64,000 nt of DNA from NCBI GenBank assembly GCA_016213825.1, contig JACQZP010000026.1, positions 519,240 through 583,239 of the forward strand, given 5' to 3'. Shown piece by piece: positions 29,737 to 37,656 of the stretch (the first letter of the stretch is position 1; every line of letters starts with the position of its first letter). Both the position numbers and the translations under genes were made by a program. The DNA is from Acetobacterium woodii (lineage in GTDB: Bacteria; Bacillota; Clostridia; Eubacteriales; Eubacteriaceae). The notes below the pieces were generated by a model. That model searched no databases and was not told where the DNA came from. It was given only the letters and a program-made list of their open reading frames with translations.

Positions 29737-30735
29737 TTAGCGAACCAGATATGGTGTTCGTGCTGGGGCGTTCCAATACCAAAGGTTTTCGGTATTCATT
29801 CTGGCAAAAAATAATTGAAAGCCTGCTTGCTCCTGGACGGTCAGAACCTCTTCAACCCAATTTGCGACGATGATGATTCCTTTTTCGCTTAAATATTTGT
29901 GAACGCATCTGAAAATGATCAGCATCTCCATAATGGTCGTAGCGCCGGCACCATTGACAATGACCATGATTTCTTCGCCCGATCGAAGATTTAAGTCATC
30001 AATAAGTAAATCCGACATGAGCATTGCGGTTTCATCAGCACTTTTCATTTTTTGACGGCCGCCACCGCCTTCACCATGCTGGCCCATTCCGATTTCCATT
30101 TCATCAGTACCGATCACTGCAAAAGCGGAACCATTTTGTGGATGGGTAGCTGTTTTGCAGGCAACGGCAATGGTCGCCATATTATCGGCAAAATCCTGGG
30201 CGATGGTGGTCACTTCATGGAGGGATTTTCCCTGGGCAGCTGCGGCACCAACAATTTTGTATAGCGGCACACAGCCGACCAGACCACGTCGTCTTTCAGC
30301 TTCAGAACGAGGAGCGTAAGCAACATCTTCCCGGGTAATAATCATGCTTACATTGATACCGGATTTTTGGGCTTCTTCCATGGTTCGATTTCCAGCTAAC
30401 ATATCGCCAGCATGGTTTAAAACTACTAAAAGTACTCCTTTGCCTTTGTCGGCGAGTTGTAGCGCTTCAAAAACAGCTTTGTAACCAGGTGCAGCAAACA
30501 CATCACCGACAACAGCAATATCAATCATACCTTCGCCGACAAAGCCTTCTAGGGCAGGTTCATGGCCAGAACCACCCAGAGTTACAATCGTAACCCTGTC
30601 CGCAGTTTTAAGGCCTTTATTGATAACAAGGTTATTAGGTGTGACTTCAAGAATCGATGGATTTGCTAATGCCAGGCCTTCTAATAATTCAGAGGTGATG
30701 TTTTCGGATTTATTAATAAATTTCTTTAGACTCAT
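29737..30735 (-). CDS. dhaK: DhaK-type (dihydroxyacetone or related ketose) kinase, substrate subunit
   Basis: Homologue of the DhaK substrate-binding subunit, 332 residues. The motif LGGSGHEPALEGFVG contains the catalytic-site His58, NHAGD has Asp111, and EIGMGQHGEGG has His220, the residue that forms the hemiaminal with the carbonyl substrate. Some motifs differ from classical DhaK: LNHAGDMLAG for KNYTGDVMNF, and GEGGGGRQK after the covalent His. A tetrulose or other short ketose is therefore possible. No dhaL or dhaM is adjacent, although the DhaK fold alone has no ATP-binding domain. The start ATG follows AAAGGA. It is divergent from a LytTR two-component pair. Confidence 0.85.
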   Translation of the reverse strand: MSLKKFINKSENITSELLEGLALANPSILEVTPNNLVINKGLKTADRVTIVTLGGSGHEPALEGFVGEGMIDIAVVGDVFAAPGYKAVFEALQLADKGKGVLLVVLNHAGDMLAGNRTMEEAQKSGINVSMIITREDVAYAPRSEAERRRGLVGCVPLYKIVGAAAAQGKSLHEVTTIAQDFADNMATIAVACKTATHPQNGSAFAVIGTDEMEIGMGQHGEGGGGRQKMKSADETAMLMSDLLIDDLNLRSGEEIMVIVNGAGATTIMEMLIIFRCVHKYLSEKGIIIVANWVEEVLTVQEQAGFQLFFARMNTENLWYWNAPARTPYLVR

Positions 30736-30862
30736 TTGTCGGTTCCTTTATGTTTTAAAGTCTGTACAGCAGCGAATCACTGTTACTCGGTTATCGATAA
30801 AAGAATATTCATAATTAATAATACTGAATTAAATCGACTTACTAATACTAACAAAATACATC

Positions 30863-30912
30863 AATGAAAACAATATTGACGTAATGAAAACAGTATTTAA
30901 CGTAATGAAAAG
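30863..30912. repeat. About 21-bp tandem repeats in the dhaK/LytTR intergenic region
   Basis: Units begin AATGAAAAC at 30863 and 30883, with a third partial unit (AATGAAAAG) at 30904. The first two contain ATTGACGT and TTTAACGT at matching positions. A period of 20-21 bp, two helical turns, is what LytTR-domain regulators recognise as direct repeats. The array ends 31 bases upstream of the response-regulator promoter. Confidence 0.65.
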
Positions 30913-30943
30913 AAGAATTAGTCAGGATAATATACATCTAAAG

Positions 30944-30972
30944 TTGTAACAATTAATTTTATGCGATATAAT
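30944..30972 (+). promoter_or_regulatory. Promoter of the LytTR two-component operon
   Basis: TTGTAA and TATAAT are separated by 17 bases, 47 bases upstream of the response-regulator ATG. Confidence 0.75.
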
Positions 30973-31019
30973 AAGTCACTATAAAGGATTGATTATGTGT
31001 AAGAAAATAAGGTGAGAAC

Positions 31020-31733
31020 ATGTTAAGTATAGCAGTCTGCGAAGATGAGGAACATCACAAAAATTTATTGGTGGACTTAATTAGTCATTATCAATTTATA
31101 AACGGTTATCATTTGTCTGCATTTCAATTTGGACATGAATTAATAGCAGCAATGAAAAAAGAAAAAATGTTTGATGCTATTTTTCTTGATATGCGTTTAG
31201 AAAACGAAGATGGAATTGATATCGCAAATGAAATCAGAAAAACGGATGAAAGAACCCATATCATTATCACAACGTCCTTAATTGAATATGCGGTACTGGG
31301 TTACTCAGTTAATGCCAGCGATTTTTTATTAAAGCCTATTTCACAAGAAAAATTATATCAAATTTTAAAAAAATTAGAAGTGGATAAAATTAAATCTCAA
31401 TCCAGTTATCACGAAATTGAAATAAATAAAGTAAAAATAGTTTTACGCACAGATGACATTTTATATTTTGAGAGTCTTGGCAGAAAAATTAAAATCGTGA
31501 CGTTTGATGCAGAATATGAATATTATTACAATATTTCCGTATTGGAAAAGGAATTAGATGCAGCTCGTTTCATTTTGTGTCACCGTTCTTATATTGTAAA
31601 TCTTGGGAATATCAAAAGTATCAAAAAAGGGAGTGTCATTTTAAAGACTGGATTGGTGATTCCAATTAGTCCCAAAAAGAATCAAAAAGTATATGATGAA
31701 TTTACCAGGTATCTAACAGGAGATCTGCAATGA
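31020..31733 (+). CDS. LytTR-family response regulator
   Basis: A 237-residue two-component regulator. The receiver domain (1-120) has acidic pocket CEDEE, phospho-acceptor Asp57 in AIFLDMRLENEDG, and the conserved Lys in LLKPIS. The LytTR DNA-binding domain (about 130-235) has KIVLRTDDILYFESLGRKI and FILCHRSYIVNLGNIKSI. This domain class binds direct repeats and commonly controls peptide-signalling, bacteriocin or cell-surface genes. The ribosome site AAGGTG precedes ATG. The stop overlaps the kinase start by four bases. The gene is visibly more A/T-rich than the housekeeping genes around it. Confidence 0.92.
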   Translation: MLSIAVCEDEEHHKNLLVDLISHYQFINGYHLSAFQFGHELIAAMKKEKMFDAIFLDMRLENEDGIDIANEIRKTDERTHIIITTSLIEYAVLGYSVNASDFLLKPISQEKLYQILKKLEVDKIKSQSSYHEIEINKVKIVLRTDDILYFESLGRKIKIVTFDAEYEYYYNISVLEKELDAARFILCHRSYIVNLGNIKSIKKGSVILKTGLVIPISPKKNQKVYDEFTRYLTGDLQ

Positions 31734-33049
31734 ACAATTGGTATGATTATACAATTCTTGTGGCAATCTTATCAAATGTGTCGGCAATTATTATCTGTTA
31801 TTATTTTCTGAGTAACATTCTATTCGCAAAAAAGCAAAGTAAAAAGGTGCGATATCTTATTTTGTTTGCAATAACATGCATTTTCATGAGTATCCTACTG
31901 TTTTTTAAGCAATCACCTGTTTTTGTTTTTGTATCAATGGGAACGTTTTTATCAATTGGTTTGTTGTTGTTTCAGGGAAACGTGCTGATGCGCATCCTCT
32001 ATTCAATATTCTTTGTGGCGTTTGGAGGGCTAGCTGAAACCATTACTGGTATTATCGTAGCGCTGACATTTTCTTTTAGCCTTAATGAGCTATACCAATA
32101 CCCAATATATTACACTCTTGTTGCCGTTGGTTCAAAGGTTGTTCTATTTGTATTCATCAAATTTGCGATCCGCATTATTCGAAAACAAATTCAATTTTCA
32201 TCACTGCTGGAATCAATTGCGCTTTTTAGTATTCCATTTGTCAGTTTAATTGTTTGTTTAAATGTGTACTTTATGGTAGTAAAAGTCCAAGGAAGTGAAT
32301 TAATTGGTATTATATCGGTCGGTGCGTTGCTATACATCAATATTATGATCTTTGCCATTTTAAAAGTACTGGATCATGAATCAAATAAAACATTAGAATA
32401 CAAGAATGCCAATATTCAACTGGAACTTGAACAAAAACATTACAAAGAAATTCTGGAAAAAAATTATGAGGTAAGAGGATTGTGGCATGATATGAACAAT
32501 CATGTTATTACCATGCAGTATTTGATTAAAAACCATGCATGTGACGAAATTAATGAATATCTGCGTCAACTTCATGATGTTTTGCAAAATGCCGTTGACC
32601 ATAATCTGTCTGGAAATAATGTAGTAGATGCGCTGTTGAATTACAAAATTAAATTTGCATCTAACAAGAACATTAACATCGTTCATTACATCGCCATACC
32701 GGAAAAACTGAAAATGAATAGTATCGATCTATCAATAATATTGGGAAATATCTTAGACAATGCAATTGAGGGATGCTTGAGAGATTCACGAGATGACGAA
32801 GATAAGATAATTAAATTTAACATGTATTACAAAAAAGAGAGCTTGTTAATTGATGTTGAAAATACTGTTGATGAAAAAACAATTAAAAAGTCTGGGAATA
32901 AGTTAGTCAGCAGCAAAATAAGTAAGCATAACAAAAGTGGTTATGGCATATCAAATGTCAAGCAGGTATTGGATAATTACGGCGGCAATATGGTTACTCA
33001 AATTCTTGATGATCGATTTAAATGCACGATTCTTATTCCATTGGATTAA
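31730..33049 (+). CDS. GHKL-type sensor histidine kinase (AgrC/CitA-like)
   Basis: A membrane sensor kinase of 439 residues. About six hydrophobic helices fill the first 215 residues, followed by a coiled segment, and then the dimerisation helix with phospho-acceptor His253 in RGLWHDMNNHVITMQYLI. The GHKL ATPase has ILGNILDNAIEGCL (N box) and GYGISNVKQVLDNYGG (G box). The polytopic input domain resembles peptide-sensing AgrC/FsrC/PlnB kinases. No AgrB/AgrD-like gene is adjacent. It overlaps the response-regulator stop by four bases and shares its A/T-rich composition. Confidence 0.9.
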   Translation: MNNWYDYTILVAILSNVSAIIICYYFLSNILFAKKQSKKVRYLILFAITCIFMSILLFFKQSPVFVFVSMGTFLSIGLLLFQGNVLMRILYSIFFVAFGGLAETITGIIVALTFSFSLNELYQYPIYYTLVAVGSKVVLFVFIKFAIRIIRKQIQFSSLLESIALFSIPFVSLIVCLNVYFMVVKVQGSELIGIISVGALLYINIMIFAILKVLDHESNKTLEYKNANIQLELEQKHYKEILEKNYEVRGLWHDMNNHVITMQYLIKNHACDEINEYLRQLHDVLQNAVDHNLSGNNVVDALLNYKIKFASNKNINIVHYIAIPEKLKMNSIDLSIILGNILDNAIEGCLRDSRDDEDKIIKFNMYYKKESLLIDVENTVDEKTIKKSGNKLVSSKISKHNKSGYGISNVKQVLDNYGGNMVTQILDDRFKCTILIPLD

Positions 33050-33157
33050 AAAAGCCGATAAAGATTGATCAACACGATTAGATTATCAAAATTGACAAAA
33101 GTCGACGGATGCGATAATATTATACAGGCATTCAAGGCTAATGATCGAGGTGATCCA

Positions 33158-34081
33158 TTGAAAGAAAAAGAATTGTATCGATTAGTACATGTTTCACAAT
33201 TATACTATGAAGAGAATAAAACCCAATCTGAAATCGCGCAGGAACTCGAAATTTCACGTCCAGCAGTCAGCTACCTATTAAAAAAGGCAAGAGAAGCAGG
33301 GATTGTCAAAATCGACGTGCTCTCATATCATCGTACAATTAGGGGGATCCGGCATGAAATGTGTCAGCGATTTAACCTGAAAAGTTGTTACGTCGTCACG
33401 CTGCCAGACGATATTTATCAGGCCGGCGCAGATGTACTACTGGATTTTTTACCCAAAACGAAGATTTTGGGATTGGGCTGGGGTTATAATATCAGTAAGA
33501 TTATTGAAGCGTTTCCCCAACAAAGTAAAACAGGAATAAATAGTGGCACAATCTGTCCGCTAATTGGCGCAACTACAGCACCGCAACGGGGTTATCATCC
33601 CGATGATCTGGTCAACGAGCTTGCCATCAAAACCGGTTATCAAGCAGAACTGCTGAATAGTCTGGCATTTCCCACAACTGTTGCTGAGCAGGCACAGGTT
33701 ATGGAGGCTGATAATTTCAAACAGATTTCTGACTATTGGAAGCGAACGACAACCGCATTAGTGACCCTGGGTAGTTTCCCATCAGTTCCTGATCATGGCT
33801 CAGCATTGCGGTTTGGTAGAAAATTGATTGAACAGCAAGCTGTTGGCTGCTTACTTTCATATTTTTTTAATCCCCAAGGTGAACTGATTAAAGGGGAAGA
33901 AGATTATACCATTCAAATTCCTTTGAATTTTTTAAGTCATGTTAGAAATGTTATTGGTTTTGTACCCCAGGAGGCTAATGTACCAGCGATTCTCAGTGGA
34001 TTGGAGACTGGCTTGATTGATCATTTGGTGATCACCGAATCTTTGGCCAGTGAAATTATTAAGACCGAACGAATTAAATAA
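33158..34081 (+). CDS. SorC/DeoR-type sugar-binding transcriptional regulator
   Basis: A 307-residue regulator of the SorC family. The N-terminal helix-turn-helix (about 10-50) is LYYEENKTQSEIAQELEISRPAVSYLLKKAREAGIV. The remainder is the sugar-phosphate-binding domain, with ILGLGWGYNI, CPLIGATTAPQRGYHPDDLVNELA and TLGSFPSVPDHGS. I choose TTG 33158 because GAGGTGAT lies just upstream and the protein then has family length; the open frame extends to 33065 without a ribosome site. It is 108 bases after the kinase gene. Its likely target is the nearby dhaK or a sugar operon elsewhere. Confidence 0.85.
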   Translation: MKEKELYRLVHVSQLYYEENKTQSEIAQELEISRPAVSYLLKKAREAGIVKIDVLSYHRTIRGIRHEMCQRFNLKSCYVVTLPDDIYQAGADVLLDFLPKTKILGLGWGYNISKIIEAFPQQSKTGINSGTICPLIGATTAPQRGYHPDDLVNELAIKTGYQAELLNSLAFPTTVAEQAQVMEADNFKQISDYWKRTTTALVTLGSFPSVPDHGSALRFGRKLIEQQAVGCLLSYFFNPQGELIKGEEDYTIQIPLNFLSHVRNVIGFVPQEANVPAILSGLETGLIDHLVITESLASEIIKTERIK

Positions 34082-34094
34082 ATGAGAAAATCAG

Positions 34095-34132
34095 AAAAAC
34101 GCCGAATCACTAAGATGATTCGACGTTTTTTT
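34095..34132. terminator. Terminator between the SorC-type gene and the DUF2207 gene
   Basis: AAAACG-C-CGAATCA pairs with TGATTCG-A-CGTTTT, followed by a T-run on the plus strand. The A-run on the left also suits the converging minus-strand gene. Confidence 0.85.
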
Positions 34133-34182
34133 AGTTAATTCGTTTCTTGCTATGGTAATTTTAACACCAGGTCAGTAGAGGC

Positions 34183-36099
34183 TTACCAGCTGCCGCCACC
34201 GCCACCGCCGCCGCCGCCGCCGGAGAAGCCACCGCCACCGGAGAAGCCACCACCGCCGAATCCGCCAGATCCCGAGTTTGGAGGAACGATGATTGATGAG
34301 GAGATACTGTTCATACTATGCATCATGCTGGTGACAAATAACATGGATGTGAAGTTATTGCCATAGGTTGCTCCATAATACCAACTCGGTTGTTCGATGG
34401 CAATTGATTCAAAATTCTTTGCCCATTTATCAGTAACGCCCAAAACATAGGCGTAAGGAAGAATATTGAAAAAATACTGGGGATTTTCATTGACCAGAGC
34501 GAGAATGCGATCTTTCTCAGCTTTTTCAATGAAATTTTTAAAGCCCAGAACTTGCCCCAGCCAGAGACGACCAGTTTCAGTACGTTGGGTTGCAATAATC
34601 TGGAAAAAGGCAGTACCATAGGTTGCCAACAGCGCCAGCAGTGCCGGGAGTAGAGAATCATATTCCAGTAACAGATTCACCACGATGATGACCAGGAACG
34701 AAACCAAACATAGAACAATTCCTAAAATCAAACGACCAACTGTTTTTTTTCGGGCCACGCCGTTGCGGTTACGAATCGCATTGGTAATGATATTGGCACT
34801 GAATACGGTTGGCGCAACCGCAAAAAATGACATGACACCGATAAAGATTAATCCTTCAATAAAGGACGTCATCATACCGATTTTATAAGCACCATTAATG
34901 ACATATGCCAGTAGTGGCAAGGCCATAAAAATACTGATTACTACCAGACCAACTTTAGAAGCTGGTGTATAGATTTGGTTTTTGGGAATATCGAAGTATC
35001 CTTTTATTTGCTCTTTGGTTGCTACGATCGTATCATAAAAACTGGCCGGAACACTGGCAGTCGAAAAGCTGTCAGATTGATCAAAGATATTGTTGAAAAA
35101 TGTATGTTCAAAATCTTCAGCGGTATCCGGTAAGTCTTTAATCTTATGGAAAATGAATTTTTTCTTATCCACCTGTTCAATGGTCATATAACCCTGATCG
35201 GCCCAGTACATCAGCAGGGCCATCACCTCCGGTTTATCTAAGGTGCCATCCACAATAAAACCGATCTGTGAGGGGGTGAATTTTTGAGGGGGATAAAACT
35301 CCACCGTTTCCACCGGTTTCTTATCACGGCCAGTGAAAAACCAAATTAATGCACCACCCAAAAGTGACAGTCCAAAAATGAGGTACATGAATGGCAAAAA
35401 CTCATTACCAGTGAAAGCGCCCACAAAATAACCCTCGGGGAGGTTGATTTTTAAAGTCACACCCTGATAATTGGATAATGGTTGTTTAAGGGTACCCTCA
35501 ATCGTATTGCCGTTAACGGTAAAATCAACCCCATTTGTATCAGTACTGCCATATCCGCCAGAGATGAATTCGACTTGAGAAGCATCAAAGGCCTTCGGCA
35601 TGGTAATTTTGAAATGGGCATTTTCAATCGTGGTATCCCAATTCTGGGGAATAATATTGAAATAAACATCATCCATTGAATCGATTTTATCATCGCCTGG
35701 ATTCCACACATACGAAATAGGATATGTCTGTGTTCCACTGACATATTTATTGGCATCCCCAATTTGAATGACCAAATTTCCGTTATCAGTCGATGTTTCA
35801 AATTTGAAATTATCCACGTTAACATTTGTGATACGCGCATTGTAGGGTGTTTCAACGGCTTGCCCGTTAATTTGACGATAAAAAGTGCCGCTGTAGGGTA
35901 TATAACGATAGATCCCATGACGCTGCTCAGAAAAGGTAACAGTAATGTTTTCCTGAATGTTATAAGCATGATTTTCCTGAACATTCATGGTAACATCGTA
36001 TTGGTTGATGTCGAAATATTCTTGGGCAAAGGTGCTTCCAGGAAAAAGAATTCCCAAAAGAAGCAGTCCAAGAAGTAGAAATGTACTTTGCTTTTTCAC
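34183..36099 (-). CDS. DUF2207 predicted membrane protein with Gly-rich tail
   Basis: A 638-residue protein. A signal peptide (FLLLGLLLLGILFPGSTFAQ) is followed by an extracellular beta-rich DUF2207 domain (about 25-225), a membrane helix (about 235-255), a cytosolic region, more helices around 385-490, and a terminal stretch of Gly/Ser ending GGGGGSW. This is the well-known but uncharacterised partner of LemA. The start is GTG with AGGAGG eight bases upstream. It follows lemA by 97 bases, on the same strand. The low-complexity tail also produces long GCC runs in the DNA. Confidence 0.88.
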   Translation of the reverse strand: MKKQSTFLLLGLLLLGILFPGSTFAQEYFDINQYDVTMNVQENHAYNIQENITVTFSEQRHGIYRYIPYSGTFYRQINGQAVETPYNARITNVNVDNFKFETSTDNGNLVIQIGDANKYVSGTQTYPISYVWNPGDDKIDSMDDVYFNIIPQNWDTTIENAHFKITMPKAFDASQVEFISGGYGSTDTNGVDFTVNGNTIEGTLKQPLSNYQGVTLKINLPEGYFVGAFTGNEFLPFMYLIFGLSLLGGALIWFFTGRDKKPVETVEFYPPQKFTPSQIGFIVDGTLDKPEVMALLMYWADQGYMTIEQVDKKKFIFHKIKDLPDTAEDFEHTFFNNIFDQSDSFSTASVPASFYDTIVATKEQIKGYFDIPKNQIYTPASKVGLVVISIFMALPLLAYVINGAYKIGMMTSFIEGLIFIGVMSFFAVAPTVFSANIITNAIRNRNGVARKKTVGRLILGIVLCLVSFLVIIVVNLLLEYDSLLPALLALLATYGTAFFQIIATQRTETGRLWLGQVLGFKNFIEKAEKDRILALVNENPQYFFNILPYAYVLGVTDKWAKNFESIAIEQPSWYYGATYGNNFTSMLFVTSMMHSMNSISSSIIVPPNSGSGGFGGGGFSGGGGFSGGGGGGGGGGSW

Positions 36100-36196
36100 A
36101 CGGTATACCTCCTGAAGATTTAACTTATGGCACTTTCACAAGTGCCATAAGTGCTCATTTCTGTTGATGAAGCTCACAACTTACTTTAAGAAGTAA

Positions 36197-36754
36197 CTAG
36201 TTAAATTTAACCTGAACATTTTCCCGCTCTTCAGCAGAACCGACTTCAAAGAAAGGTTGTTTTTTGAATCCAAAGATACCAGCAATGATATTACTGGGGA
36301 AAGATTCAACTTTGGTATTCATGGTCCGGACGACGGCATTATAATATTTTCTGGAGTTGGCAATTTCATCTTCCAGCATTTTTAACTGTTGCTGTAAATC
36401 CAGGAAATTTGAATTGGCCTGTAGTTGCGGATACGCTTCTGCCACGGCAAAAAGACTTTTTAAAGTACCGGACAAAGCGTTTTCATTGGCGATTTTCTCG
36501 TCAATACTGGTTGAATTCATCGCTGCTGTCCGCGCTGCGGTTACCTTGGTAAAGGTTTCCGATTCATGTGTCGCATAGCCTTTGACTGTTTCAACAAGGT
36601 TGGGGATCAGGTCATATCTTTTTTTTAGGTAAACATCCATGGTAGAGAATGCTTCTTCCACCTGGTTTTTAATACTAACGAAGCTGTTTCGAGATATAAC
36701 AAGCCAAAGTCCGACAATCACAATAAGTCCGATGATAATTAGAACTGCAATCAT
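36197..36754 (-). CDS. lemA: LemA family protein
   Basis: A 185-residue protein. One N-terminal membrane helix (IAVLIIIGLIVIVGLWLVI) precedes a long four-helix bundle with the family pattern NQVEEAFSTMDVYLKKRYDLIPNLVETVKGY and ARKYYNAVVRTMNTKVESFPSNIIAGIFGF, read here as NSRKYYNAVV. Its function is unknown; family members are surface-exposed and usually encoded beside DUF2207 proteins, as here. The ribosome site is TAAGGAGG. Confidence 0.93.
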   Translation of the reverse strand: MIAVLIIIGLIVIVGLWLVISRNSFVSIKNQVEEAFSTMDVYLKKRYDLIPNLVETVKGYATHESETFTKVTAARTAAMNSTSIDEKIANENALSGTLKSLFAVAEAYPQLQANSNFLDLQQQLKMLEDEIANSRKYYNAVVRTMNTKVESFPSNIIAGIFGFKKQPFFEVGSAEERENVQVKFN

Positions 36755-36909
36755 TTTTAATAATCCTCCTTAAACATTTTGATTATTCATATTATATCAC
36801 GTCACCATACATGCCACAATAAAATTAAGGGATACTTTTGAATTGAAGATTATCGTAAAAAAATTACATGTGGTAAACGATTTAATCCAGCTATGAGTAA
36901 TATTTTGTC

Positions 36910-36938
36910 TTGTTGGATGGATACTTCTATATTATAAT
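36910..36938 (+). promoter_or_regulatory. Promoter of the HAD/kinase-like operon
   Basis: TTGTTG and TATAAT are separated by 17 bases, 58 bases upstream of the HAD gene. Confidence 0.7.
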
Positions 36939-36996
36939 TAATATAAACAAAAAGTTAAGGTGCTTTATATAAATTAGCAATATACGAGGAGATAGA

Positions 36997-37647
36997 ATGA
37001 AGTATTCACATATATTATTTGACTTGGATGGAACACTGATTGACTCAAAGGATAGCATTCGTTGTTCATTTGAATACGCATTAAAAAAGATGAATGTACT
37101 GAATCCGGAGATTTCAGATATTAATTCTTTAATCGGTCCTCCGATGCTCACAACTTTTCAGGAGGTTTATGGCTTTTCGCTAACTGAAGCAAGAAGAGGT
37201 TATGAATTTTATCTGGAAGAATATGTTCTCAATGGACAGATGTATCAAGCGCAGCTGTATAAAGACGTTAAGGAAACGGTAGATACTCTTTACCAGAGCG
37301 GATGTTTTTTGGGAGTGGCCACAACAAAAAATGAAACAAATGCCCGAAAAATCGTTGGGAATCTGAAGCTGAACATTGAAATTGCAAGGGTTTATGGAAC
37401 CTATAATGATGGCACCCGCAGCAATAAAAAAGAAATTATTACCAACCTACTAGAAGACAATGATGTGATGGATTTAGCCGATGTATTAATGGTTGGTGAC
37501 CGCCATTATGATATCATCGGCGCCAAAGAAGTGGGCATCGATTCGGTGGGAGTCACCTATGGCTGTGGCAGCGAGGATGAACTGCGACAAGCCGGAGCCA
37601 CCCATCTAATTGCCAGTTTTAGCGAATTATTGGAGATTATCAAATAG
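36997..37647 (+). CDS. HAD-superfamily hydrolase (phosphoglycolate phosphatase/PpaX-like)
   Basis: A 216-residue phosphatase of HAD subfamily IA. Motif I is FDLDGTLIDS (Asp9 nucleophile, Asp11 acid), motif II is VATTKN, and motif IV is MVGDRHYDIIGAK. An alpha-helical cap occupies about 20-85. Relatives dephosphorylate phosphoglycolate, pyrophosphate or Ser-phosphorylated HPr-type substrates (PpaX hydrolyses PPi released by HPr-Ser-P phosphorylase). It sits ten bases upstream of a gene with an HPr-kinase/PEPCK-like domain, which suggests that the two act on the same phosphorylated compound. The ribosome site CGAGGAG precedes ATG. Confidence 0.88.
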   Translation: MKYSHILFDLDGTLIDSKDSIRCSFEYALKKMNVLNPEISDINSLIGPPMLTTFQEVYGFSLTEARRGYEFYLEEYVLNGQMYQAQLYKDVKETVDTLYQSGCFLGVATTKNETNARKIVGNLKLNIEIARVYGTYNDGTRSNKKEIITNLLEDNDVMDLADVLMVGDRHYDIIGAKEVGIDSVGVTYGCGSEDELRQAGATHLIASFSELLEIIK

Positions 37648-37656
37648 GAGGAAACA

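Noticed and set aside
34183..34260. GCC/CCG-rich run mistaken for a tandem repeat element
   Set aside because: It encodes the Gly/Ser-rich tail normal for DUF2207 proteins.
35457..35984. Second minus-strand frame inside the DUF2207 gene (175 codons)
   Set aside because: It lies in a shifted frame within a clearly coding gene with a signal peptide and family match; no ribosome site.
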